Part shown: positions 33,468 to 45,488 of the stretch, one piece after another
Position numbering within the stretch: the stretch's first letter is position 1
Layout: each line of letters opens with the position of its first letter
NCBI RefSeq assembly: GCF_963675165.1
Contig: NC_087380.1
Span: 3,215,803 to 3,279,802 of the forward strand
Length of the DNA stretch: 64,000 nucleotides
Source of the DNA: Halichondria panicea
Lineage: Eukaryota; Porifera; Demospongiae; Suberitida; Halichondriidae
Direction: 5' to 3'
Notes under the pieces: generated by a model
The model's database searches: none
The model's input: only the letters and a program-made list of their open reading frames with translations
What the model was told of the DNA's origin: nothing
Program-made: the position numbers and the translations under genes

Positions 33468-33845
33468 TAGTCTGGGGGCCAGACCTTTTTCTCAGAGGGG
33501 GGAGGGGGAAGAGAGAAAGAAGGTCTGGAGACTCTTGCAGCACTTCCGTGTGCTCTTGGAATGTCAATAGGGAGGAGACTGTGATATTGGAGGTTATAAA
33601 GAAGGAGTAGATGTAGCAATACTCTCATTTCATTGGCTGTATCTAAATTCCATTGGCTGTAATCCAAATTCCACAGAGGCAATACTCGCATTTCATTGGG
33701 TTAAAAATCACATGACATAGGATATGCATTTCATTGGCTCTGGCCACATTCCGCTAGAACACACGGAAATGCTGCAAGAGTCTCCAGACCTAATCCTAGC
33801 TCTCTTGATTTTGCCCCCGAGCTATTAGGTCTGGCCCCCAGACTA
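33468..33845. mobile_element. MITE, TIR starting TAGTCTGGGGGCCAGACC, 9-bp TSD
   Basis: A 378-bp element with bipartite TIRs (TAGTCTGGGGGCCAGACC, and further in AGGTCTGGAGACTCTTGCAG). Perfect 9-bp repeats AGCTGGGGC flank it (33459-33467 and 33846-33854). The interior holds four ATTGG (inverted CCAAT) boxes within about 130 bp. Confidence 0.85.
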
Positions 33846-33929
33846 AGCTGGGGCAAGCCATTGCTGTGTGCTTTTGCTCCTTGCTGGGTATCCTGTCTTG
33901 CACATATATTTGACATCTACCTCTGCTCA

Positions 33930-35100
33930 GTCCCACTCTGCTGACACTCACACGGATGTCCTGCGAGGGAGGATTACCAAATTTGAGACCAGACACACCT
34001 CTAGCACATGTACGTGACATACTCAACAGACTACCAATCACTTCCAAACGAAACCCTTTCAAACACTTAGGCTTTTCACCTACCCTCACACAATTGTGCT
34101 TGTACAGAATATATATACGCATTATTAACAGTAATATCCACAAAATGAAACAAGATCCTGAACCAATACCGGCGACAATTTCTATCATATCCATACGTCT
34201 TCCTCATACGCCCTGTATTATCAACCCCTCCCATGTACAAGTTATAGGCAGGGAGACAAGGGGGAACACTCTGTGTGCATAGAGTACCATCTGCCTGCAG
34301 TCTGAACACAGCGTCTGGCACTGTCTCAGGAAATACATTAGTAGCAAAACACACCACCTTACGGTCATTGAACACAAAGTAACAGATGTCATCCACAGTC
34401 TTAGATACATATTCACCCTTAATTATTAATAATTTACACCCTTTTGTAGATCTGAGGGGAAACCAGCGGCTGATTTTTTTATTGTACCCACTACGAATAC
34501 GTCATGCTTACGTAAGTATACAATCACGGACCAGATGTATAAAAGTTGTCCATGTAGACCACATGATTCATTGTATGATGAAAAGGCTCGACTAATTGCT
34601 TCACTAGTTCCTCATCAGAAGTCCCTTCTCTGACACCTTTTCCCCCGAAGAACCGGTGAGCCTACCATTATACACATCAAACGTACATAGATACCCACAA
34701 CAAGAACAAGAGCAGCACCACACCTTGAAACCTAGCTTTACAGGCTTTCTAGGCATATGAATTATACCCCTTTTCTACCCTTGCACTTAATCATCATTTC
34801 ATCTACGGAAAGCTCTTGGCTAGGATGATATTTGGCCAAGTAGTTTGTACTGAGCGTTTTCAAAACTGTATGTATCTTGCTTGTTATCTTTCTGCTATCA
34901 ACTATGCATGTATTGTCGTCACAATGGAGATAGTGCCGCAAGGATTTAAATCTATTGAAAGGCATAGTGTCCTTAATAGCCTGTACTCCTAAGAGCCGAT
35001 CTGTGGACCAGTAGTCAGTATACTCGGGGAGCCTATATGAATACCCATCTTTAGTATTATGCCAATAAATATCCAGATCTCGTCTCTATGTGTACCCTTC
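33930..35100 (-). pseudogene. piggyBac-family transposase remnants
   Basis: The minus-strand frame 34762-34965 has MPFNRFKSLRHYLHCDDN and ELSVDEMMIKCKGRKG, matching the piggyBac core around the second catalytic aspartate. A later frame (34076-34396) has YNLYMGGVDNTGRM and a WFRILFHFVDITVNNAY-type helix, the piggyBac C-terminal part. The parts between are frameshifted, and the N-terminal third was not found. PiggyBac transposases cut and paste at TTAA; this copy is dead. Confidence 0.75.
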
Positions 35101-35109
35101 CAACTTTTA

Positions 35110-36005
35110 GTAATAACTTCTGAAAAATTAATAGCTTAGCTTTCAAATTTCTGTAATAAGTTTACAGATTAAATGGGCTACATTTTGATACCAAGAACAT
35201 CCTCTATGCTTATTCCATTGTTGCTGAGATAATACTGAAAAACTACAAATTTTAGTACTTTCTACTGTTTTGATGACACATCAACAGCTGCAAACCACAA
35301 ACCAATGACACGCTAATCAACCACATAAGTGGGCGTACAATAACTGTACGCCCACTCTTAATTAAGATTGTGGTTAGTTGTTCTCCCCAAACCCACCACC
35401 TCATGTTTTCATGGACATTTTTTGGGATATGTTGTAGCTTATTCATTCACCTACACAATGGTATCAGCACAATTTCTTAAAAAGGTTCCAATCAAAAGAT
35501 ATCAACATTTAAGTACAGCCACTCACACATTTATGGTAATCTACTCTCTAAGCTGGATGCACTGTATATCCATGAGGCTCATGCATGCGCATGCAGCTTC
35601 TGTATAATCATTGCTATAGTTGCAACACTATAAATTGTCTTAGACAAAGGAACCCATGCAGGTGTGCTGTGAAGAAGCACATAGCTAATTAATATTATAC
35701 AGTTCTTACAAAGTTCTTCATGCATTGACAATAATTATGTGTACACACAGCTGCATGATCACATGGCTTGCATTCACAATGGGAGCTATAGCCCTATACT
35801 AAAAAGGTCAGCAAGCTTGAAAGCAACTATATACATGCATGTATGTACATGTATATGTACACAGCTCGTGCATGATGATCACATGCTTTCACAATAGGAG
35901 CCCTTACTTAAATGCATAAAAGGTCATGTTCAAACCAAGCTTGAAAGCGACTAGCTATGTTTTGCTATACTGTTACAAACCATGGCAATGGAATCAGATC
36001 GGTCA
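35110..36005. repeat. Left arm of the second GTPase palindrome
   Basis: About 900 bp, reverse complement of 37415-38340 with scattered changes and small indels. Landmarks are GTGGGCGTACAATAACTGTA (itself a hairpin), TCAAAAGATATCAACATTTA, the GTTGCAACACTATA block, and the gene start at the inner end (35982), which reads ATGGCAATGGAATCAGATCG on the plus strand. The latter is a truncated copy of the start of the GTPase at 36298-37434 and diverges after about nine codons. Confidence 0.85.
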
Positions 36006-36297
36006 AATTGTGAGCAAATTGTAAAAAGCAATCCCCCTGGGTGGCTCCGCCACCCTCGTACGGGGCTTCGCCCCTTTCTATTAGCCTCCCCTTTCATTTT
36101 TCCTGGATCCGCCCCTGATATAACAGATATTGGCACAGTGTTCCCTTTGATCTCAGAAGTCAAAATGCAACATGCTAAAATAGACACCTACATCTGTATG
36201 AATGTCATTTGAATTTTGATGATATTGAGTTCTATATACGTCCTTAATTGATACATAATATTATTATTTAACTTATGCACATGACTGTTACTAACGT

Positions 36298-37434
36298 TCA
36301 TGCAACAGTTTCTGCATGGCTTTCCTTTAGCTTTTTTTTTTTCATTTCAAAGTCTTGAAGGTCAAGTTGGTATTCTTTCCTTCCATATTGACGGCCAACC
36401 CATATTCCCAGTGGAATCGTTATTAGCATCAGTGGACCACCCAAAATCCCTAGCAAACCTCCTCTCTTCTGATACTTTTTCTTATAATCCTGCAGCGTCT
36501 CGGGAAAGTCGTCATTTAGCAAGATTATTTGATGTCGAGCTTTTTCAGTATTCGGATCTGGTGTGTCTACTATTCGGTCTTGAAGGTTTTCTATCCATTT
36601 TGATTTGCTAATATTATTGGAGGTGGCATTAAAGCACGCACACCAAAGAGCTGATAGCCATCTTGTCCCATCTGGGAGAGTTGATTTGTAAATTCTTTTC
36701 CCGTCTGGGAGAATTTCTTGGTGATTGTGATGTTGCACAGGGATTATGGGGATTTGTTTGACCATCTCAGCATTGAGGTTCAAGTCATCTTTCAATGCTT
36801 TTCGTATTTTTTCCTTGTAATCTTTGATTATATCATTGTAGAATTCAGTCTTTGGTTTTTCTCCATTAGCTCTTGCTATAATTTGGTCTGCATGTGTTAA
36901 AACAATCACCAAATTTGTTGAAAATCGATTATCAAGTTTTTCCTGAAGCATTAACATTGCTTGTATGTCATCATTTGTTTTGACATTTCGAAATCTTGAT
37001 TTTACTTCAATACAGAACAAAATTAGATCACCTGGCTCGAATGTATCTACAATTTTTTTAATTTCGTTTAAGTATTTTTCATCGCTGTTTATTTCATCTA
37101 GAAGTCCTGGTGTGTCCCATATCTTCATATTTTTGCTCTGTTTTGTACCCTTTCTGGAGGTAACATTCTCGGTGCAATGATCTAAGTTCCCACCTTCTTC
37201 GAATACGTTCTGATCCAATCCAACTAATGCATTTGCTAACGATGATTTCCCTGAGCCCGATACTCCTGCCAATAGGATGTTGAGATCTGTGCAATGTTCG
37301 TATATGTCATCTATTAATTGTTTGTCAACTTCTCTAGAGATCGGTACTTCTGTCCCACTCATAGATCGCACGGTATCTCCTTCCTGCTGGTTGACAGCTT
37401 CAATTAATGCACATCGGTCTGATTCCATTGCCAT
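36298..37434 (-). CDS. AIG1/GIMAP-like GTPase with C-terminal membrane segment, type 2
   Basis: A 378-residue single-exon frame beginning MAMESDRCALIEAVNQQ. G1 P-loop LLAGVSGSGKSSLANAL (about residues 54-70), G3 WDTPGLLDE (about 107), G4 VLTHADQI (about 180). These are the AIG1/septin-like GTPase signatures, all intact. A hydrophobic glycine-rich stretch near 325-350 (GGLLGILGGPLML, then PLGIWVG) is followed by a basic, coiled-coil-like tail, suggesting anchoring to a membrane. GIMAP/AIG1 proteins in animals and plants act in immune cell survival and defence; function here is inferred only from family. The start is supported by an identical ATG context in the truncated copy at 35982. Confidence 0.85.
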   Translation of the reverse strand: MAMESDRCALIEAVNQQEGDTVRSMSGTEVPISREVDKQLIDDIYEHCTDLNILLAGVSGSGKSSLANALVGLDQNVFEEGGNLDHCTENVTSRKGTKQSKNMKIWDTPGLLDEINSDEKYLNEIKKIVDTFEPGDLILFCIEVKSRFRNVKTNDDIQAMLMLQEKLDNRFSTNLVIVLTHADQIIARANGEKPKTEFYNDIIKDYKEKIRKALKDDLNLNAEMVKQIPIIPVQHHNHQEILPDGKRIYKSTLPDGTRWLSALWCACFNATSNNISKSKWIENLQDRIVDTPDPNTEKARHQIILLNDDFPETLQDYKKKYQKRGGLLGILGGPLMLITIPLGIWVGRQYGRKEYQLDLQDFEMKKKKLKESHAETVA

Positions 37435-38340
37435 GGTTTGTAACAGTATAGCTAAACGTAGCTAGTCGCTTTCAAGCTTGGTTTGAACATTTTTATACTG
37501 ACCTTTTATGCATTCAAGTAAGGGCTCCCATTGTGAAAGCATGTGATCATCATGCACGAGCTGTGTACATATACATGTACATACATGCATGTATATAGTT
37601 GCTTTCAAGCTTGCTGACCTTTTTAGTATAGGGCTATAGCTCCCATTGTGAATGCAAGCCATGTGATCATGCAGCTGTGTGTACACATATTTATTGTCAA
37701 TGCATGAATAACTTTATAAGAACTGTATAATATTAATTAGCTATGTGCTTCTTCACAGCACACCTGCATGGGTTCCTTTGTCTAAGACAATTTATAGTGT
37801 TGCAACTATAGCAATGATTATACATGCAGAAGCTGCATGCGCATGCATGAGCCTCATGGATATACAGTGCATCCAGCTTAGAGAGTAGATTACCACAAAA
37901 TTAATGTGTGAGTGGCTGGCTGTACTTAAATGTTGATATCTTTTGATTGGAACCTTTTTAAGAAATTGTGCTGATACCATTGTGTAGGTGAATGAATAAG
38001 CTACAACATACCCCAAAAAATGTCCATGAAAACATGAGGTGGTGGGTTTGGGGAGATTAATAAGAACAACTAACCACAATCTTAATTAAGAGTGGGCGTA
38101 CAGTTATTGTACGCCCACTTATGTGGTTGATTAGCGTGTCATTGGTTTGTGGTTTGCAGCTTTTGATGTGTGATCAAAAAAGTACTAAAATTTGTAGTTT
38201 TTCAGTATTATCTCAGCAATGGAATAAGCATAGAGGATGTTCTTGGTATCAAAATGTAGCCCATTTAATCTGTAAACTTATTACAGAAATTTGAAAGCTA
38301 AGCTATTAATTTTTCAGAAATTATTACTCTAACCAAAAGT
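37415..38340. repeat. Right arm of the second GTPase palindrome, with divergent 5'-end module
   Basis: Mirror of 35110-36005. From inner to outer it contains the type-2 gene start on the minus strand, the shared upstream module (37435-37780), a truncated type-1 start on the plus strand (GAGCCTCATGGATATACAG, about 37848-37866), and then sequence continuing to GTACACC. The module therefore lies between two oppositely directed GTPase starts. Confidence 0.8.
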
Positions 38341-38509
38341 ACACCTGAAAACCAGTGAATCATGAATTATAGGCACTGTGAACATATATAAGACTCATGA
38401 AGGATAGCCAGGATACCTAAACCATTCAACAATTATCTTATGAAGTCTGAGACCTTAGCTGTTTAAGGTTAGTGTTTTATTACTCTAACCGATTACCCAC
38501 TACAACAAT

Positions 38510-39130
38510 TTACTGTTGTTCTTATTAATCCCCCTAAACCCACCACCTCATGGACATTTTTGGGATAAGTTGTAGCTTATTCATTCACCTACACAATGGT
38601 ATCAGCACCATCTCTTAAAAAGGTTCCAATCAAAAGATATCAACATTTAAGTACAGCCACTCACACATTTGTGGTAATCTACTCTCTAAGCTGGATACAC
38701 TGTACGAATACTGACAATTAATAATCCTTTATTGCAAGATAAAGAATGGGGAAAAAACACCGTGTTTTACACCATGCATATAGATTGCATGGTATATAAT
38801 TATATCACATAATACTGTCCATTGTAGCTCCTGCTCATAGACATCCTCTATAATTATTACTGCACGCTGATCACAATCTGCATGCATGCATGGTTTCATT
38901 GCCATGGTTATAATAACAGTATATAGCTATATACGTACATGTAGTTGCCTTAATTCAAGCTTTGGTTTAAGGGCTCTCATTGTGAATGCAAGCCATGTGA
39001 TCATGCGAGCTGTGCATGTATATACACATAACTATAATATTATATTGTTGTCAATGTATGAATATCTTTGTAAGAACTGTATATATATGTAGCCAATTTT
39101 TGTGATTATTCACATGACCATGCACAATGG
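38510..39130 (+). repeat. Third, rearranged copy of the GTPase 5' modules
   Basis: 38520-38705 repeats the outer arm sequence (TCAAAAGATATCAACATTTA). It is joined directly to a type-1 GTPase start fragment (38705-38765, with CCTTTATTGCAAGATAAAGA) and then to an upstream module (38830-39130). The junctions show repeated recombination among these blocks. Confidence 0.65.
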
Positions 39131-39201
39131 AATATGAGTGTTCCGTCACCCAGAAGCTTGACTTAAGGTCGCATACATCTTTAACAGAGATGCTTGACAC
39201 A

Positions 39202-39501
39202 TCACCATTTGCGTTTCTTTGTACTTTGATATTCTTCAAATAGCTTCTTTATCCTTGATGTACAAGATTGAATCAGCTTGGGTACTCTGGAAGCTTGCTT
39301 TTGTCCACCTGAAAGACACAAATCATGTGAAATCATTTCTCTATCAGTATTACCAGCATGGCGAGTTAGGACTGTTAAATAGAATACACGCTCCTTAGAC
39401 AATTCCAACATTTGCTGTTTCAAAACCTGCTGCTTTCCGATGTTTAAAAGCCTTTTCATACTCCTCATTCCTAACCCTAACCCTAACCCTAACCCTGCCA
39501 T
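39202..39501 (-). other. Open frame of unknown function with telomeric repeat
   Basis: A 99-codon frame whose first residues LGLGLGLG come from the (CCCTAA)n tract. The remainder is basic and partly helical (LNIGKQQVLKQQMLELSKER; KKLFEEYQSTKKRKW). No domain recognised. It could be a piece of a spliced gene or chance. Confidence 0.25.
39470..39496. repeat. Interstitial telomeric repeat, about 4.5 units of CCCTAA
   Basis: CCTAACCCTAACCCTAACCC continues to 39496. TTAGGG is the standard animal telomere repeat. A short internal tract can come from telomerase-assisted break repair or a transposon end. Confidence 0.9.
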
Positions 39502-39779
39502 CTGATCTGAATACAGTGATCCAATTCAAACTTTTGAAGTTCACATTCTTTTATAGTACAAGCAAACTTTTGGGTCAACCTTAAACAAATTGCAACACAA
39601 GCTTTCTCCTATACAGAAAAATGTGCACTAAAAGTCTTACCCTTATATGGAATTTGTGTACAAACTGTGGTCTGTTTTACTAAATGTATGAGCATTTCCC
39701 ATATAATAAGGAACCACAGTGCTCAACTTAAGGAATCCCTTCAGGGGAAAGTATAGAAATTCTTCTTAGGGTGCTCATG

Positions 39780-40870
39780 AATAATTCATTAGATTGCACA
39801 AGCCATAACATCCAGGAACCAGAAACTGCTCACTAGCAACACATGTTGTACCATATATAGATGGTCTTCTATACAGCTGTTTGCATAGACCTTGCAAAAT
39901 ACCACTGCATTACCACAAAACCACCATACAATGTTGCTATGCAAACAAATAGCTAGTATAAATTCATGTACATGCATGTAGTATTGATGGCTTCTAGAAC
40001 TAGACTATATGGAAACCATAGAACCGGGGAGGATTTGAAGTAGAGAATGGTCTATTAATACCTTGTGCTGAGACTTGCATGCTGAACAAAAAATTGTTAC
40101 GCTAAGGAACCTGCAGATGGCTGACTCGCTCACTATGGTATATCGGTTTGACCAACGAGTCCGAACATATTTCACATTTCTCGTATAAGCAGCAGGCTTA
40201 AACTATCTTTTGTGATCTGTCAGTGTTTGAGGTCCTTTGCAGCGACTTCGTACTAGCAGTTTCTTCAGCCTTCACACTGCTTTCCATACATTTAGTGGAC
40301 GCTACATGCATATCATATCTGTTGGTATATGCAAGCTAGTCTCGCAGCCCATTCTCCACTTCAGATCCTCACCATAATTTGTATGTGAGTTTCATACCAC
40401 CAATTAAGAGTAGATCGTGAGAGCATTTACTGATACCACCTTGTTTATGTGATTTTTCTCTTGGATGCTAATAGATTAAGTATAGCTACTACTGTACAGC
40501 CATTTTTGCCATGAGATAGTTCTTAACGTTCTAATACCGTATAGCGCGAAATTTTCGAGGCACTTATATTTCGTGGATTGGCCTCTAAAAGCCATTTCGT
40601 TGCACAATGTTCGCGGAATGACTGCTTACCGGAAGCCACGCCTTTAGATCCTGCACGTTATAGCAGGTAAAGAACGATTTTCGTGGACTTAATTTTCGTG
40701 TGGATTGCTAACCCACGAAATCCACGAAAATTAAGCCCCTCGAAAATTTCGCGCTATACGGTAATACAAAAACAAATCGAAACTATGAATAATCGAAATA
40801 CTGTATAAGTAACATTTAAGGCCATTATACCTATAAGGCTTACAAACACATACATGCCGCCGGCCAAGAC
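39780..40870. repeat. Segment duplicated at 60480-61030, with later insertions
   Basis: GGTGCTCATGAATAATTCAT, GCACAAGCCATAACAT and AGCAACACATGTTGT recur at about 60905-61015. GCTAATAGATTAAGT to GGCTTACAAACACAT (40465-40855) recurs at 60527-60660. A GTTGCTATGCAAAC segment is in opposite orientation in the two places. The 40.5-kb copy carries the 225-bp MITE that the 60.5-kb copy lacks. Confidence 0.7.
40537..40761. mobile_element. 225-bp MITE with TA target and an empty site in the window
   Basis: TIRs CCGTATAGCGCGAAATTTTC and inverse. TA on both sides (40535-40536 and 40762-40763). The paralogous sequence at about 60561-60580 reads straight through TTCTAATAATACAAA with a single TA, an exact empty site. 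TIR and TA target fit Tc1/mariner. Confidence 0.9.
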
Positions 40871-41082
40871 ATACAAACTAGAGCACTAAAGTGCAAACCC
40901 TCGGCTGGTGACATGATTATAAAGAAACCAGAAGACTGATATAATGCAGTGCATATATTATAGTGATGTTGTTATCATCATCATGCACTGGCATGACTTG
41001 CACAGCAACTCAGGAGCAATAAAACTAAACCAGACTGGAGGCATACTGAAACATTTGAGAACAGGTAGTAGTACTATAGATA

Positions 41083-42326
41083 GCGATGTCAGACCGATTT
41101 TCATTTTTGCTATTTCTAACTCCTATGTATTACTATCTCTTTTGAACACTCTAGGCAAACCAGAAAAACTTTACTGCACTGGATTTGGTCAAGCAAATGC
41201 AGAGATACAGCGTTTTGAAGAACACTAGTCAGGGAAAAATTCGTACAAAAATTTACCGCATTTTAATGTACTTGGGCGGGACTTATGAAATTTGTTGTTA
41301 ATACCGGAAATGATCTTAAAGTTAGCATATCTGCTGAACCGCTTGGTCTATTCTCTTTTAAAAAAGTATAAAATGGACACTCAGGACTCAGGAGTTAACA
41401 TTGTAACCATTTGATATCTATTATGAAGTAATGTTTCTGTAATGTATATCTTTATGATGTCCCTATAATAGTATGATGTCTCCTGCTTCAGAGAGTTCTT
41501 TTGGATTTAAAGTAACCATGCTATCTTTTCAGTATATTGTATCATGTTTCAGAACTCTCATCAATGTCCACCTTATGCTTGTATCTGTTTCTTGATCTTT
41601 ATAAGCAACTTTTCTGTCAATTTCATTTGGTCTAAATAATTCGTTTTTAGTGTGATGTAGATTTAAGGCTATACAACTATAAATCTATGATACAACTCTG
41701 TTGACAGCTTCTAATTAATACAGTAGATTACTCTTGTCTTTTTTGTGTGCAAATTAAATCAGTTCTTGCAATTTAATAGTTTTGGTAGATTACATTGTTG
41801 TCCCTGGAATTCTCTCCAATCTTTCTTGTTTCTTTTCAACAGAGGCTTTCAGATTGCTTCAATAATTACTTTCAGTAACTTCTAAGAACTTCTAAGAAAT
41901 AAATACAGCTATTGGTACACTTGGCTTGAATTTCTATTCTCAGCTCCACCCATCTATCCATGCAATATGTGATTCCGCAAGAAATAAAAGCTTATTGTAG
42001 CAACTTTTTGCATAATCTGGAGAGATTTAGAGATGAAAGACATGCTCACTTGTGTTTTTGTTCATTTTCATGTTTGGTTGCCAAAATGATGATCACCTTT
42101 GAGAAAAAATCACACACAAAACAAGCATCAAATGCTAAAATCATAAAAAACTGTTATAAAAATCAAATTCTACGCTATTTTTTACCCCTGGGAACAGCTG
42201 TTGTTTGCTAGACTCTTCCAGGGCTTGCGGAAAGCCCTTCTTGTTCACTCACTTTCTGGTCCCATTTTTTACCATTGAATTACTGTACGAAAATACGCCC
42301 ACGCACTACTTCCGGTCTGACATCTC
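41083..42326. mobile_element. 1.24-kb TIR element inside array unit, 11-bp TSD
   Basis: The ends are G(C/A)GATGTCAGACCG inverted. Perfect 11-bp repeats TACTATAGATA flank it (41072-41082 and 42327-42337). The intact neighbouring units give the empty site (a single TACTATAGATA). AT-rich inside; no transposase recognised. Confidence 0.85.
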
Positions 42327-42443
42327 TACTATAGATATATGCACTGTGGATTAGGATCACAGCAAAGAAGCCTGGAGTCTCAGAGAAGTACGGCTCCAGG
42401 TCCTGCATGGATCCCAGTCAGCTAAAGCAAGCTTTCTACTTTA

Positions 42444-42692
42444 GTGACCCTGTTCCATTGTTCCTGGTATATACAGCTTTCTACTTTAGTAACCCTGTTC
42501 CATTGTTTCTGGACCTGGTACAGGATCACTTCAGTTATAAGTAACGCATGTGCAAGTTCTGTTCAAGCTACATTTTGCTCGCTTTTATTAGACAACGAAG
42601 CTTTAACACCGAAAGCTGCCACTATTAGAAGTACTGACTTGTTGTGTGGAGGCTACCCATGCTGTAAACGCAGTGCTAGAGCATCCAGGTAA
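42444..42692 (+). other. Representative exon-like ORF of the array (copy at 42.4 kb)
   Basis: The frame is open from a GTG at 42444 to AGG-TAA at 42692, where the TAA lies in the donor CAG/GTAAGC. A good acceptor (CGCTTTTATTAG, ending about 42589) would start an exon reading NEALTPKAATIRSTDLLCGG and on to YPCCKRSARASR. Equivalent frames: 29740-29823 (exon part only), 30368-30571, 43192-43434, 43923-44165, 44651-44893, 45984-46238, 46728-46925 and 53140-53254. Most length differences between whole frames are multiples of three. No known domain; cysteine-rich core. Could be an exon array or merely repeat sequence. Confidence 0.4.
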
Positions 42693-45413
42693 GCAGACCC
42701 AGTCACAAGCTTCTTAGCTTTTGCTCGTTTTTATTTGACAACGAAGGTTTAACATGAAATTCTGCCACTATTAAAATTAATAACTTGTTGTATGAAGGCT
42801 ATCCATGCTGTAAACGCAGTGCTGTGGCATCCAGGTGAGTAGATTCACCTGTCACAAACAAACAAACAAACCAAACTAGAGCACTAAAGTGCAAACCCTC
42901 GGCTGGTGACATGATTAAAAAGAAACCAGAAATATAATGCAGTGCATATAGTGATGTTGTTATCATGTAGGACTTGCACAGCAACTCAGGAGCAATAAAA
43001 CTAAACCAGACTGGAGGCATGCTGAAACATTTGAGAACAGGTAGTGGTACTATAGATCTAGCACTGTAGATTAGGATCACAGTAAAGAAGCCTGGAGTCT
43101 CAGAGAAGTATGGCTCCAGGTTCTGCATGGAGTAGGATCCCAGCCAGCAGCAGGAGCTACTATCTATGCTATAATTCAAGCTTCTACTTTAGTGACCCTG
43201 TTCCATTGTTCCTGGTATATACAGCTTTCTACTTTAGTGACCCTGTTCCATTGTTCTTGGTACAAGATCACTTCAGTTATAAGTAACGCATGTGCAAGTT
43301 CTGTTCAAGCTACATTTTGCTCGCTTTTATTAGACAAAGGAGCTTTAACACCGAAAGCTGCCACTATCAAAAGTACTAACTTGTTGTGTGGAGGCTACTT
43401 ATACTGTAAACGCAGTGCTAGAACATCCAGGTAAGCAGACCTAGTCACAAGCTTATTCAAGCTTCTTAGCTTTTGCTCGACAAAGAAGCTTTAACATCAA
43501 AATCTTCCACTATTTAAATCAAGATATTGTTCTGTGAAGGCTATCTATGCTGTAAACGCAGTGCTGTGGCATCCAGGTGAGTAGATATACCTGTGACAAA
43601 CAAACAAACAAACTAGAGCACTAAAGTGCAAACCCTCGGCTGGTGACATGATTAAAAAGAAACCAGAAATATAATGCAGTGCATATAGTGATGTTGTTAT
43701 CATGTAGGACTTGCACAGCAACTCAGGAGCAATAAAACTAAACCAGACTGGAGGCATGCTGAAACATTTGAGAACAGGTAGTGGTACTATAGCACTGTGG
43801 ATTAGGATCACAGTAAAGAAGCCTGGAGTCTCAGAGAAGTATGGCTCCAGGTTCTGCATGGAGTAGGATCCCAGCCAGCAGCAGGAGCTACTATCTATGC
43901 TATAATTCAAGCTTTTACTTTAGTGACCCTGTTCCATTGTTCCTGGTATATACAGCTTTCTACTTTAGTAACCCTGTTCCATCGTTCTTGGTACAGGATC
44001 ACTTCAGTTATAAGTAACGCATGTGCAAGTTCTGTTCAAGCTACATTTTGCTCGCTTTTATTAGACAAAGGAGCTTTAACACCGAAAGCTGCCACTATCA
44101 AAAGTACTAACTTGTTGTGTGGAGGCTACTTATGCTGTAAACGCAGTGCTAGAACATCCAGGTAAGCAGACCTAGTCACAAGCTTATTCAAGCTTCTTAG
44201 CTTTTGCTCGACAAAGAAGCTTTAACATAAAAATCTTCCACTATTTAAATCAAGATATTGTTCTGTGAAGGCTATCTATGCTGTAAACGCAGCGCTGTGG
44301 CATCCAGGTGAGTAGATATACCTGTGACAAACAAACAAACAAACAAACTAGAGCACTAAAGTGCAAACCCTCGGCTGGTGACATGACAAACCAGAAATAT
44401 AATGCAGTGCATATAGTGATGTTGTTATCATGTAGGACTTGCACAGCAACTCAGGAGCAATAAAACTAAACCAGACTGGAGGCATGCTGAAACATTTGAG
44501 AACAGGTAGTGGTACTATAGCACTGTGGATTAGGATCACAGTAAAGAAGCCTGGAGTCTCAGAGAAGTATGGCTCCAGGTTCTGCATGGAGTAGGATCCC
44601 AGCCAGCAGCAGGAGCTACTATCTATGCTATAATTCAAGCTTCTACTTTAGTGACCCTGTTCCATTGTTCCTGGTATATACAGCTTTCTACTTTAGTGAC
44701 CCTGTTCCATCGTTCTTGGTACAGGATCACTTCAGTTATAAGTAACGCATGTGCAAGTTCTGTTCAAGCTACATTTTGCTCGCTTTTATTAGACAACGAA
44801 GCTTTAACACCGAAAGCTGCCACTATCAAAAGTACTAACTTGTTGTGTGGAGGCTACTCATGCTGTAAACGCAGTGCTAGAACATCCAGGTAAGCAGACC
44901 TAGTCACAAGCTTCTTAGCTTTTGCTCGACAAAGAAGCTTTAACATCAAAATCTGCCACTACTTAAAGCAAGATATTGTTGTGTGAAGGCTATCCATGCT
45001 GTAAAGGCAGTACTGTGGTACCAAGGTGAGTAGATATACCTGTGACAAACAAACAGACAAACAAACAAACAAACCAACAGACTACTATACCCGTGGCCGC
45101 CCACGCGCCTCGGGTAACTAGAGCACTAAAGTGCAAACCCTCGGCTGGTGACGTGATAATAAAGAAACCAGAAGAGTGATAATGCAGTGCATGTAGCATG
45201 TATGACTAGCATGCGCTAGCACAGCAACTCAAGAGCAATAAAACTAAACTAACAACGTACATGCATGAGACATGCACTATGGACTGGGATCACAGCAAAG
45301 AAGCCTGGAGTCTTAGACTAAGAGAAGTATGGCTCCTTCCAGGCTGGAGTACGTATAGGATCCAGAGTCAGTCAACAACCAGTCACAATTCTACTTTCTT
45401 GACAATAGTTCCT

Positions 45414-45488
45414 GGTACGGGATCACTTCAGCTGAAAATACATAATCAAGCCTTGACTACGTATTTTCAGCTGAAGTGATCCCGTACC
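45414..45488. repeat. 75-bp hairpin inside an array unit
   Basis: Two 37-bp arms (GGTACGGGATCACTTCAGCT then GAAAATAC) with two mismatches and a 1-base centre. The sequence GGATCACTTCAG is normally present once per unit; here it has been duplicated in inverted form. Confidence 0.85.
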
